Positions 8,215 through 17,790 of a stretch of DNA of 42,946 nucleotides are shown in pieces (within the stretch, counting starts at the first letter, position 1; every line of letters starts with the position of its first letter). Source of the DNA: Rubripirellula sp. (GTDB lineage Bacteria; Planctomycetota; Planctomycetia; Pirellulales; Pirellulaceae); the NCBI GenBank assembly GCA_012270065.1, contig JAAXJB010000109.1, forward strand, positions 1 to 42,946. The letters are read 5' to 3'. The notes under the pieces were generated by a model. That model was not told the origin of the DNA. It did not search any database and saw nothing but the letters and a program-made list of their open reading frames with translations. Position numbers and translations under genes: made by a program.

Positions 8215-11200
8215 ATGGCGAACCCGACAAAACGACGAGTTCTGGATTTCTATCCGCTGGAAAGCCGCATTCTGCTCAGTGGCGATAGCCCAGAAGCGGT
8301 GAATGCCGTGGATGTGGAGATGATCGCTGCGGCCTTGATTCCAGAGGTGGAGCCACCGCATCCATCCAGCGGAAGTGAGGCACCCCAAAATCCAGCTGGA
8401 ACCACTGACACTGCCCAGCATCTCGAGAAAACAGAGCCATCACCTGAAAGGCTGGAAATTGTATTCGTTGATGCGGGTCTAGCTGATTCCGACCGGTTGA
8501 TTTCGGATCTGCAGAAAACCAGCCAACCGGACTTGCAACGCCTGGTTTTCAAACTCAACGCAGGTGACAACGGGTTTGACCAGATTTCAGATGCATTGGA
8601 ACCTTTATCCGGTGTTCAGGCGATTCACCTCCTCAGCCATGGAAACGGAAATGGAATTCAACTGGGAAATACAGAACTGAATCTGAACACAGGCCGGGCG
8701 AACGCGGGACAAATTTCCGGCTGGGCTGACTCGCTCGATACTGACGCAGATCTGCTGATTTATGGCTGCGGTCTCGCGGACAATCAGGATGGACGGGAAC
8801 TGATTGAATCACTTGCGACGCTATGTGAATGTGATGTTGCGGCCAGTGATGATCTCACCGGTCATTCCGACCTGGGCGGTGACTGGGATCTTGAATTCAG
8901 ACTGGGAAAACTCGAAACAACAATCGCCTTCAGTGACTCCATGCAGACCTCGTGGATGTCGACACTTGACATGCCTTCCGGTACAGAAACAACCGTAGCC
9001 GATACCGCTGGCAACGAGGGCAAGCCGGATTTGGCCATTGCAACGTCTGGTGACTTTGTGGTCGTTTGGGAATCAAATGACACAAGTGCCAATGGAAAGG
9101 ACATCTATTTCCAGCAGTATGATGCAAACGGGATCGAGCAGGGCATAGCGACGCGTGTCAACACGACCGTCACAGGTGACCAGAATGCACCTGCAATTGC
9201 GATCAAATCCGATGGCGGCTTTGTTGTCGTCTGGGACGGCAACGGAAATCAACCGGGACAAGCCGATGGGAATGGAATTTTCCTGCAGCACTACGATGCT
9301 CAGGGCATTGCCCAGGGTGGTGAAGTCAAAGTCAATTCGAACAACCGTGTTGAATCCAATGCTGACATAGCGATGAACGCGGACGGTGACTTTGTCATCG
9401 TCTGGGAAAGCGATACGACGGGAAGCGGCAATGAATTCGAAGTCTACTTACAGAGATTCGACGCGAATGGAACAGCACAGGGGAGTGAAATCCGTGTCAA
9501 TACCACCACAGACCAGAATCAATTTGCACCTGCAGTCGCGATGACATCGAACGGCGACTTTGTCGTCGCCTGGGAAGGTTTCGGTGCTGAACCTGGCCAA
9601 GATGACACGCATGGTGTTTTCTTCCAGCGTTTTGACCATTTGGCAACGTTGCAGGGTAACGAAACTCGAATCAACACAACCACAACCGATCAGCAGGGCA
9701 ACATTGACGTTGCCATGTACGCCAGTGGCAGCTTTGTTGCGACTTGGACGGCTGATGGAATGGTCCAGCATCAGATGTTTGATGCAGCGGGCAACACGAT
9801 TGGCGGTGAGTCACAAACAACGCCAGTAACGCTGGGACCGTACAACGCCCCCTCTGTAGCCACAACAGCAACCAATGGGTTTGTCATCGTTTTTGATGGA
9901 GATGGGGATGCATCCCAGGACTCAGGTGGAAGCCCCGCTTCGGGCGATATTTACAAAGCTGTTTTTGATTCAGATGGTACAGAACTGCACACAAAACGCG
10001 TCAACACATCAGAGGGCCTGACCAATTCCGAAGCTGTCATTGGCACCTCCCCCGGCGGCGAGAGCGTGGTCGCGTGGAAAGCAGTCACTGGGTCAGGCGA
10101 CGACCGCATCCTGATGCAGCGTTTCAATGCTTCAACAGGACCTGTCATCACCGACGGAATACTGATCTCGGCAACTCCAGACTTTCATCTGCCAATGCTA
10201 CCTTCAGGAACGCTGGCTTTTGACAATCAGGATATTGTCAGCTGGGATGGAGAGAATGCGTCGAACCATGCAAATCCATCATTCAGCAACAGCAATTCCA
10301 TTGATGCGATTTCCACCAAACCCAATGGCAAACTGCTACTCTCCGTGGGCTCCACGACGTTGTTTGCGGGTTCGCTGGAAGTGGGTCATGGCGACATTGT
10401 CGAATACGACCCGGCAACCGGCGCCACAAGTCTTTTCCTGAAAGGCAGTCTGCTTGAAAACGGACCGGATTCGTACGGCAATGCATCGAGTATTTTTCTG
10501 ACCAACGCGGAGACCCCCACACCTGCTGCAGCAAATATCGATGCGTTCCAACTCTTGAGCGACGGCAATGTTCTGCTGAGCATCGAGGGAACAGCGGGCA
10601 TGAGTGACGGCTCAGGAAATCGGCTCGCGTTGGATGATGCTGACATCGTGCTGTACGACCCGATCACAAACTCGGCAAGCATCCTGTTTGATTTCGACGG
10701 CATCTACTCCGGTGACATCGAAGCAATCAGCATGACCTCGGATGGCTTACTCATCCTCTCCACCGAATCTGAGATCACACTGCCTGATGGCGAAACTTTC
10801 TCACGAAGCGATCTATTCAGGTTCAACCACACCGACGCAGTGATCAATGGCGTGGCTCCACTTGAAGGCAGGATCCACGATAGAAATCCCGGTTCGCAAT
10901 TCGTGAATTCAAACGGAGAGGCCCTAACCCCCAATTTGAATGCCGCAACGTGGAAAGCAGCTGACACAATCGTAAGCCTCGATGCTCCTGAGGGGACAAC
11001 CGAAACTGCCCAAATCGAAGTCATGGTACAGAACGGGGCGTCACTGAACTTCAGCATCAATGGGGGCATGGACGCCGATCAATTCACGATTGGCCCATCC
11101 ACAGGTGTACTCTCCTTCACAAATCCACCAGATTACGAAGCGCCTGCCGATGCAAACACTGATAATGTCTACGAGGTTACGGTCCTGGTCGAGGATGAGT

Positions 11201-14200
11201 ACTCTGCCTCCGACAGTCTGACTTTGATGGTCACAGTGACCGATGTTCCGCTGGGCAGCATCACGGACGGCGACACTTCCGCTGATGAGATTCTGGAAAA
11301 CGAGCCTGCCGGTCGGACAATCGGAATTAAAGCCGCCTCCTCTGGCGACTCAGTCACTTACTCACTTTCTGATGATGATGGTGGACGTTTCACGATTGAC
11401 CCAAGCTCGGGGGTTGTCACCACGACGGCCAGCATGGATCGCGAAATTGATGGCGAAACACGCCAGATCGAAATTTCTGCCACTGATGGCATCAACACTG
11501 TTTCATCAGAATTCATGGTGTCGATCCTGCCCGTCAACGATCATGATCCCGTCATCATTTCCGGCGGGGGTAACAGCACTGCGTCCGTCTCGATCGCAGA
11601 AAATAGCGTCAGTGTCATGACAATCCTCGCCATCGATGCTGACTTACCCACCGAGACCATCAGTTATTCAATCACAGGTGGAGATGATGCTGCGAACTTC
11701 ACTATCGATTCAGTATCGGGACTGCTTGCATTCAACAATATGCCCGACTTTGAGAACCCCATCGATACAGGAAATGACAACCTGTATACGGTGGAGGTTA
11801 CTGCAGATGATGGAAATGGTCGCACTGATTCACAAATCCTGAACATCACCATTGATGACATGGAAGTCTCGAACGGAGGACAACAAACAAGTGAATTCAG
11901 TGGCACCAACATTACCCTGAATCATGAAACCAGCGGTGAAAACCGGCTCATGCTCGTGACCGTTGCCATGGCCAATCATGCAACTGCGACCGTGAACAGC
12001 ATGACCTACGCTGGTGCATCTCTGTCACTCGTGGGTGTGAGCGAGTTCTCCAATGGTGCATCTGATGAAGTTCGAATCGAAACATGGTCGCTCATTGCGC
12101 CTGCATTGGGAACACATGAACTCGTTGGAGCACTTTCCGGCCCGATTGATGATGGTGGCATCGTCAGTGTCATGAACTTTGCATCCGTTGATCAGACGGA
12201 TCCACTTGGTGACTTCGTCTCCACCGGCGGCTTCTCCAACGCAACGAGTCTGATTACAGACTCATCCAATGACGACCAGGTATTCAGTTCGATTGCAACA
12301 GAATATCACGGTGACTATGACCTCTTGCCCGGCTCGGATCAAACCGAACGCTGGGACCTTCAAACCGGAGGCCTGAATCATGCCGCGTCTATTCAGGATG
12401 GTGGCAATTCCATGACCAGTTCATGGACAATTGCCAGCACGGACTCATTCGCTGCTCTTGCTATCCCCATCCATGCAACCGTGCTTACAAATTCAAGCCC
12501 GATTATCACATCGCATGGTGGGAGCAATGCGGCAGAAATCAATATTGATGAGTGGGATACAAATAATGGGACACCTCCCACAGACTTTGCTGTCACATCA
12601 ATTACAGCAACAGACGCTGACACGGACCAGTTGCTGGCTTTCAGCATCAGCGGCGGTTTTGATGCTTCGCAATTCGCGATCGACTCAAACACCGGCCAGC
12701 TCACATTCCTGAATGCCCCTGATCATGAAAACCCGACAGATTTCAATTCCGACTCAAATTATGAATTGATCGTTCAAGTTTCTGACGGAGCGGGTGGATC
12801 AGACTTCCAGTCACTGAGCATTTCCGTCAACGACTTGGACGAATTTGATGTTGGAACAGTCACAGATACCGACCCGGCAACGGACATGGTCGCCGAAAAC
12901 TCCCTGCCGGGTGCGACGACCGGCATCACAGCAAACGCCACTGATGCTGATGCGACCAGCAATAAGGTCATCTATTCGCTCAGCAATGATGACGGAGGCC
13001 GATTCGACATTGGCGAGGCAACAGGCAATGTGACTGTCGCAGGTAGCATTGATCGTGAAACAACAGGACCGGTCCGCGAAATTACCATTCGAGCAACTTC
13101 AGAAGATGGATCATTCACCGATCAATCGTTTTCAATCATGATCACGGATGTGAACGAATTTGGTGTTGCGCCAATTTCAGACTCCAACACCATGCCCGAT
13201 GCGGTCAATGAAAACTCAGCAACAGGAGCCCTGACTGGAATTACAGCATCAGCAATTGACAGCGACGCTGAGAACAATGCTGTCACGTATTCACTGATCG
13301 AAAACGCCAACGGACGTTTCGAAATAGATTCAGTGACGGGCGTTGTCACGGTTGACAACGGGACCTTGCTTGACCGGGAAGATTCACCAACCCACCAAAT
13401 CACCGCAAAAGCCACTTCAAGTGACGGCAGTGAACAAATCGAGCAGTTTGAAATTACGATCAACGATGTAAATGAGTTCAGCACAACGGAAACATTGGAC
13501 CTTGATCCAACTGAAAATCGAATTGATGAAAATTCGCAGGTTGGAACCGGAACAGGAATCATCGCAAACGCTAACGACGGAGATGCTACCCAGAATGCAA
13601 TCACCTACTCGCTTGACAGCGACGACAACGGAAGGTTTTCAATTGTGCCGTCAACCGGTGAGGTACAAGTGGCGTCCGCAATTGACCGTGAATCAACCGG
13701 CGAATCCTCAACAATTACGGTGCGCAGCACGAGCGAAGATGGAACTTTTTCAACCACTGTTTTCGAAATCAGCATCGTTGATCTGGATGAGTTTGATGTC
13801 GAGTCTGGCATGGACATTGACCCACTCCCGAATGTGGTGAACGAAAACTCCGCGCAAGGCACTGCGACAGGACTGGTTGTCAATGCACTAGACGCGGACT
13901 CGACCGCTCTTGTGACATACACGCTTGACAACGATGCTGGGGGCAGGTTTGAAATTGACAGGGAGACGGGACAGGTCAACGCCATCGGCAACCTTGATTT
14001 TGAAGAGCAGGCTTCCCATACGGTCACCGTCAGGGCCACAAGTAATGATGGCTCGGCAAGCACACAATCGTTCGTGATCAATGTGCAGGATGTCAATGAA
14101 CGTCCAACAGCAACCCCGGATTACTTTGCAACATTCAAGACCGCTGACGGTTCGGTTCCTGGTGTACTGGTCAATGACACGGATGTGGATGGTGATGCCC

Positions 14201-14973
14201 TGTCCGTCATTCTTGTCGAAGACGCGGCCAATGGAATCCTGAACCTGAATAGTGACGGGTCCTTCAATTACAGCGCGAACATCGGTTTTGCTGGTATCGA
14301 CAGCTTCCGCTATCAAGTTACAGATGGCATTCTGCAAAGCGAATCCGTGTTGGTACAAATTGAAATCCTGGCGCCGGCCCCCCAAGAATTCGACCATAAT
14401 GTTGAAGACAAAGGCCTAACCACAGCACCATTGATAATCGAGGCAGGAAACCCGTTGATCGGCCTGGATTTGCCAACCGACCCTGTCGATAACGAGGCGG
14501 AACCGGATCTCGATAAAACCGCAATCGATCATCGCCTCATTGATGACATCAAAAAGCCAATCGTTGAAATACCGGAAGAACTCCCCGGAATGGAAAACAG
14601 GGTTGTGAATACGGTCAACATGCTTGCCAGCGGCACTGAAAAACGAGTAGCGGAAAGATCCAGTTCAAGCCTGACTGCACTCCGCAACATGCTTGACCCT
14701 GAAACGCAACCAACCGTCATGTGGCAGGACTGGGACGCCATTCGCGAAACGACAGAAACACCGCCGGTACTTTATGTTGTGGGCTCGGCCGGTTCTGCTG
14801 CAGGCATCATTTCATTTGGCTACCTGCTGTGGATTCTGCGTGGCAGCACGTTCATTACTCTGCTGACCTCGAGCGCGCCTCGATGGCGGATGGTCGACCC
14901 CACGGCCATTCTTTCCGCTTATCGCGGTTCCATCGATTATAAAGAAGATCGGATGGAAGATATGCTGGCGTGA
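8215..14973 (+). CDS. Giant LEPR-XLL/DUF4347/cadherin-repeat surface protein
   Basis: The 2252-residue product begins with a LEPR-XLL-like motif (YPLESRILLSGD, residues 14-25) seen at the start of many large planctomycete proteins. Next is a DUF4347 domain (about 78-250) with HLLSHGNGNG and LLIYGCGLA, reminiscent of the His/Cys pair of caspase-like folds. Residues about 265-650 hold seven repeats of the type GDFVVVWES...QRFDANG, fitting a seven-bladed propeller. After a second repeat set (DGxxLLSxE, YDPxT) come eight cadherin-like repeats of about 100 residues, with a 190-residue beta domain between the third and fourth. A Big_9/VCBS-type domain (FNYSANIGFAGIDSF) follows, then an acidic linker, one membrane segment near 2185-2205 and the tail RWRMVDPTAIL typical of such proteins. 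A GTG at 8188 could also start it. Likely a cell-surface adhesin-like protein; the partner is unknown. Confidence 0.9.
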   Translation: MANPTKRRVLDFYPLESRILLSGDSPEAVNAVDVEMIAAALIPEVEPPHPSSGSEAPQNPAGTTDTAQHLEKTEPSPERLEIVFVDAGLADSDRLISDLQKTSQPDLQRLVFKLNAGDNGFDQISDALEPLSGVQAIHLLSHGNGNGIQLGNTELNLNTGRANAGQISGWADSLDTDADLLIYGCGLADNQDGRELIESLATLCECDVAASDDLTGHSDLGGDWDLEFRLGKLETTIAFSDSMQTSWMSTLDMPSGTETTVADTAGNEGKPDLAIATSGDFVVVWESNDTSANGKDIYFQQYDANGIEQGIATRVNTTVTGDQNAPAIAIKSDGGFVVVWDGNGNQPGQADGNGIFLQHYDAQGIAQGGEVKVNSNNRVESNADIAMNADGDFVIVWESDTTGSGNEFEVYLQRFDANGTAQGSEIRVNTTTDQNQFAPAVAMTSNGDFVVAWEGFGAEPGQDDTHGVFFQRFDHLATLQGNETRINTTTTDQQGNIDVAMYASGSFVATWTADGMVQHQMFDAAGNTIGGESQTTPVTLGPYNAPSVATTATNGFVIVFDGDGDASQDSGGSPASGDIYKAVFDSDGTELHTKRVNTSEGLTNSEAVIGTSPGGESVVAWKAVTGSGDDRILMQRFNASTGPVITDGILISATPDFHLPMLPSGTLAFDNQDIVSWDGENASNHANPSFSNSNSIDAISTKPNGKLLLSVGSTTLFAGSLEVGHGDIVEYDPATGATSLFLKGSLLENGPDSYGNASSIFLTNAETPTPAAANIDAFQLLSDGNVLLSIEGTAGMSDGSGNRLALDDADIVLYDPITNSASILFDFDGIYSGDIEAISMTSDGLLILSTESEITLPDGETFSRSDLFRFNHTDAVINGVAPLEGRIHDRNPGSQFVNSNGEALTPNLNAATWKAADTIVSLDAPEGTTETAQIEVMVQNGASLNFSINGGMDADQFTIGPSTGVLSFTNPPDYEAPADANTDNVYEVTVLVEDEYSASDSLTLMVTVTDVPLGSITDGDTSADEILENEPAGRTIGIKAASSGDSVTYSLSDDDGGRFTIDPSSGVVTTTASMDREIDGETRQIEISATDGINTVSSEFMVSILPVNDHDPVIISGGGNSTASVSIAENSVSVMTILAIDADLPTETISYSITGGDDAANFTIDSVSGLLAFNNMPDFENPIDTGNDNLYTVEVTADDGNGRTDSQILNITIDDMEVSNGGQQTSEFSGTNITLNHETSGENRLMLVTVAMANHATATVNSMTYAGASLSLVGVSEFSNGASDEVRIETWSLIAPALGTHELVGALSGPIDDGGIVSVMNFASVDQTDPLGDFVSTGGFSNATSLITDSSNDDQVFSSIATEYHGDYDLLPGSDQTERWDLQTGGLNHAASIQDGGNSMTSSWTIASTDSFAALAIPIHATVLTNSSPIITSHGGSNAAEINIDEWDTNNGTPPTDFAVTSITATDADTDQLLAFSISGGFDASQFAIDSNTGQLTFLNAPDHENPTDFNSDSNYELIVQVSDGAGGSDFQSLSISVNDLDEFDVGTVTDTDPATDMVAENSLPGATTGITANATDADATSNKVIYSLSNDDGGRFDIGEATGNVTVAGSIDRETTGPVREITIRATSEDGSFTDQSFSIMITDVNEFGVAPISDSNTMPDAVNENSATGALTGITASAIDSDAENNAVTYSLIENANGRFEIDSVTGVVTVDNGTLLDREDSPTHQITAKATSSDGSEQIEQFEITINDVNEFSTTETLDLDPTENRIDENSQVGTGTGIIANANDGDATQNAITYSLDSDDNGRFSIVPSTGEVQVASAIDRESTGESSTITVRSTSEDGTFSTTVFEISIVDLDEFDVESGMDIDPLPNVVNENSAQGTATGLVVNALDADSTALVTYTLDNDAGGRFEIDRETGQVNAIGNLDFEEQASHTVTVRATSNDGSASTQSFVINVQDVNERPTATPDYFATFKTADGSVPGVLVNDTDVDGDALSVILVEDAANGILNLNSDGSFNYSANIGFAGIDSFRYQVTDGILQSESVLVQIEILAPAPQEFDHNVEDKGLTTAPLIIEAGNPLIGLDLPTDPVDNEAEPDLDKTAIDHRLIDDIKKPIVEIPEELPGMENRVVNTVNMLASGTEKRVAERSSSSLTALRNMLDPETQPTVMWQDWDAIRETTETPPVLYVVGSAGSAAGIISFGYLLWILRGSTFITLLTSSAPRWRMVDPTAILSAYRGSIDYKEDRMEDMLA

Positions 14974-15175
14974 GTTTTCTGAGGCCGCTGTATCACATCA
15001 AGACTCAGGCTGGAATATTCGCTACAGGCCGCATAGTTGCCTCCCTGCTAGAACTCGTGAATCGCGCAGCTTGGATTTGTGTCTCCTTGCCCTCCGGTAT
15101 AAGCAACTCTTGCTCAGAAGCCACTCTAACGTGGGGTGCTGCAGATACTTCGCCTGAACGGCAGGGTTGTCCATC

Positions 15176-17602
15176 GTGGGCAAGACGTTATTCGTTTCAT
15201 TGAAACTCGCTTTCGCATTGGTTTGCGTGGGTGTTAGCCTGATACTCGGGGCTCAATGGCTGGGGATGATTCCTGATCAGTCCCAGGAATCGCTGCGTGT
15301 ACGTCAAGCCATAAGCGAAGCGGTCGCGATCAATGCGTCATCTCACATTCGCAAGCAGCAGTGGCTGGATCTTCAGAATACGCTTGAAAGTCTCGTCGAT
15401 CGCGACCCTGATCTGCTTTCTGTGGGGATACGGACCGACTTAGGCAGTTTGAGAGCAGAAACTGAACTCCACGGTCAACTTTGGACGTCACAGGATGTGC
15501 AGGATTCTGGCCTCGATATTATCGAAGTTCCGATTTCATCCAACCATCAACCATGGGGCACGGTGGAGCTGACGTTCCGCGGCGAGAATGCGACACTTTG
15601 GGCCCAGGTGCAGAACCTGCCTGTCTTTCACTTACTGCTGTTTTTCAGCCTCACCGGACTGGTCGCCTACACGGCGTTGATGATGCGGGTGCTGAGGATA
15701 TTCAACAACACCCAGGTTGTCCCCGACCGGGTACGACAAGCGCTCGATACCCTGACGGAGGGCCTGCTTGTGCTGGATGAAGCGGGTCGAATCGTCCTGG
15801 CCAACAGTGCATTCGCAAAAATAATCGGAAAACAGCAGGACGAACTCGAAGGCGTGCAAGCCTCGGAATTGTCATGGGTTGAAGCTGACATTGTCGACAG
15901 TGATTACCCCTGGAGACTGGCGATCGACGAGTCGGTGGTCCAGACCGAGCGAATCCTGCGTTATCAACTTGGCAATGGACCACAACGAATTTTCTCAGCC
16001 AATGCAGCACCTCTCGGAAAGAAACGTGGACAGCGTGGTGCCCTGGCTACCTTTCGTGATGTAACACATCTGGAAGAACATCGTGCTGAACTGGAACGGA
16101 TGCTGGGCCTGCTGAAAAACAACCGGGATGAGGTTCGCCGGAAGAACCGCGAACTGGAAATTCTTGCAACACAGGACGCTCTCACCGGCTGCCTGAATCG
16201 CCGTTCATTCTTTGAAGCATTCGAAAGTCTTTGGGCTGAATCGCAGGCGTTAAATACCAGTCTTGCCTGCGTCATGATCGACATTGACCACTTCAAGATG
16301 GTGAACGACACCTATGGACACAACAGCGGTGATGAAGTCCTGAGACAGGTCGCAAAGAAGCTTCGCGAAATATTCAAGGATCGCGGAATGGTATGTCGCT
16401 ACGGCGGTGAAGAATTCTGCGGAGTACTGCCACAACATGGTCTGGAAGAAGCAATCGCCCTGGCGGAAAAAATCCGAATTGCGATCGCGGACATTCGCTT
16501 GCTCGATCCTGCAGAACTCCGCTTGACCGTCAGCATCGGTGTTTCGGAATTACGTTTTTCTCCTGTTGACACGCAAGACCTGATTCATCAGGCCGACAGA
16601 GCGCTTTACGTGGCCAAACGTGAGGGTCGAAACCGCATCCTCTGCTACAACTACGCATTTGCCGAAGAAGCAGATGATCTTGAGGTTGATACGGAACCCG
16701 AAGAGCGGATCGAAATTCCCTACCCTGCAGTAACCGCTCTTGTCAGCGCTCTTTCATACCGAGACACCAATACAGCGGAGCATAGTCGTCGTGTTGCCGA
16801 CCTGTGTACGAGAATCGGGTGCGAACTACTTGAACCGGCAGAGGTCTATGTTCTGGAAATCGCTGCCTTGCTCCACGACATCGGAAAAATTGGCGTTCCA
16901 GATGAAATCCTGCTCAAACCCAGCTCCCTGACCGGTGATGAATGGGAACTGATGGGGCGCCATGATCGAATTGGCGTCGAGATCATCACCAGCGCATTTG
17001 ATTGCCCCGCGTTGTCCGAAATAATCTTCAACCACCATGCTTTCTTTGATGGTTCAAAAGGTGGTGAACACCTTCCCAAGGGGAAGGACATTCCGCTGGG
17101 AGCCCGAATTCTCTCGATCGCTGATAGCTACGATGCGATGGTATCGGACCGGATTTACAGAAAGGGACGTTCTCACGAAGCGGCAATCAAAGAACTCAAA
17201 CGGTGTGCCGGAACGCAATTCGATCCTGAACTGGTTCAGATATTTGAATCACATATCAACTCAAGCACCCCAGTGTTCGCGGGAGGAGCTCTGTCTATCC
17301 GCAAACAGACAGCAATTCAAATTGGGCATCAAGTCGAACGCCTCGCCAAGGCAGTGACAGAACAGGACATAACCGAACTCAGATCACTCGCCTCTGATCT
17401 TGGTGCGATTGCTCGCAGCAGCGATATCGAAGAGATCGCCATCGCTGCTGAAAGAATTGAGAATGAGGCAGGCTCAGAAGAACTGCAATGGCTTGCTCTC
17501 TTCCGTGATACTCATGAACTCATGGATCTCTGTCGCGCCACGCAAAGTGATTTCCTGCGAAAAACACTCGAGAGCGAAGCTGACCAGGTCAAGCTTTCAT
17601 AA
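15176..17602 (+). CDS. Membrane PAS-GGDEF-HD-GYP cyclic-di-GMP protein
   Basis: The product (808 residues) has two membrane segments (about 5-27 and 148-172) around an extracytoplasmic sensor region, a PAS domain (about 185-295) and a coiled coil. A GGDEF domain follows with an intact GGEEF signature (410-414), so diguanylate cyclase activity is expected. The inhibitory I-site RxxD is not conserved (KDRG at that place). The HD-GYP-type phosphodiesterase domain keeps HD (567-568), the HH pair and DSYDAM, but the GYP loop reads DGSKGGEHLPKG. The last 110 residues are helical and look like an HPt fold without its histidine. I prefer GTG 15176 because AGGG (15163-15166) lies nine bases upstream; TTG 15167 is in frame. 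A weak promoter candidate (TTGTGT, 15-bp spacer, TATAAG at 15098-15103) lies before it. It follows the giant surface gene by 202 bp. Confidence 0.92.
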   Translation: MGKTLFVSLKLAFALVCVGVSLILGAQWLGMIPDQSQESLRVRQAISEAVAINASSHIRKQQWLDLQNTLESLVDRDPDLLSVGIRTDLGSLRAETELHGQLWTSQDVQDSGLDIIEVPISSNHQPWGTVELTFRGENATLWAQVQNLPVFHLLLFFSLTGLVAYTALMMRVLRIFNNTQVVPDRVRQALDTLTEGLLVLDEAGRIVLANSAFAKIIGKQQDELEGVQASELSWVEADIVDSDYPWRLAIDESVVQTERILRYQLGNGPQRIFSANAAPLGKKRGQRGALATFRDVTHLEEHRAELERMLGLLKNNRDEVRRKNRELEILATQDALTGCLNRRSFFEAFESLWAESQALNTSLACVMIDIDHFKMVNDTYGHNSGDEVLRQVAKKLREIFKDRGMVCRYGGEEFCGVLPQHGLEEAIALAEKIRIAIADIRLLDPAELRLTVSIGVSELRFSPVDTQDLIHQADRALYVAKREGRNRILCYNYAFAEEADDLEVDTEPEERIEIPYPAVTALVSALSYRDTNTAEHSRRVADLCTRIGCELLEPAEVYVLEIAALLHDIGKIGVPDEILLKPSSLTGDEWELMGRHDRIGVEIITSAFDCPALSEIIFNHHAFFDGSKGGEHLPKGKDIPLGARILSIADSYDAMVSDRIYRKGRSHEAAIKELKRCAGTQFDPELVQIFESHINSSTPVFAGGALSIRKQTAIQIGHQVERLAKAVTEQDITELRSLASDLGAIARSSDIEEIAIAAERIENEAGSEELQWLALFRDTHELMDLCRATQSDFLRKTLESEADQVKLS

Positions 17603-17699
17603 AAACCAGGCAGCAACCAGCTCATCAGCTGAAGTCTCTGTACGCATCTTGATACTGCCGAATCCATGCGTTGCTGATTCATATCAACGCCGTTCAGAT

Positions 17700-17715
17700 T
17701 TCTGACCGCTCAGAA
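17700..17715. terminator. Weak hairpin between convergent genes
   Basis: In the 188-bp gap between the convergent c-di-GMP gene and sugar transferase gene, ttctga (17700-17705) pairs with tcagaa (17710-17715) across a 4-base loop. There is no strong T run on either side, so a terminator role is only suggested by position. Nothing else in the gap stands out. Confidence 0.22.
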
Positions 17716-17790
17716 TTCCCAGGCATGGGGCACCGGACTGTATCCACTGCCGAAGCAGCGGGAACAGCAATACTGGATACCCGACCCAGA

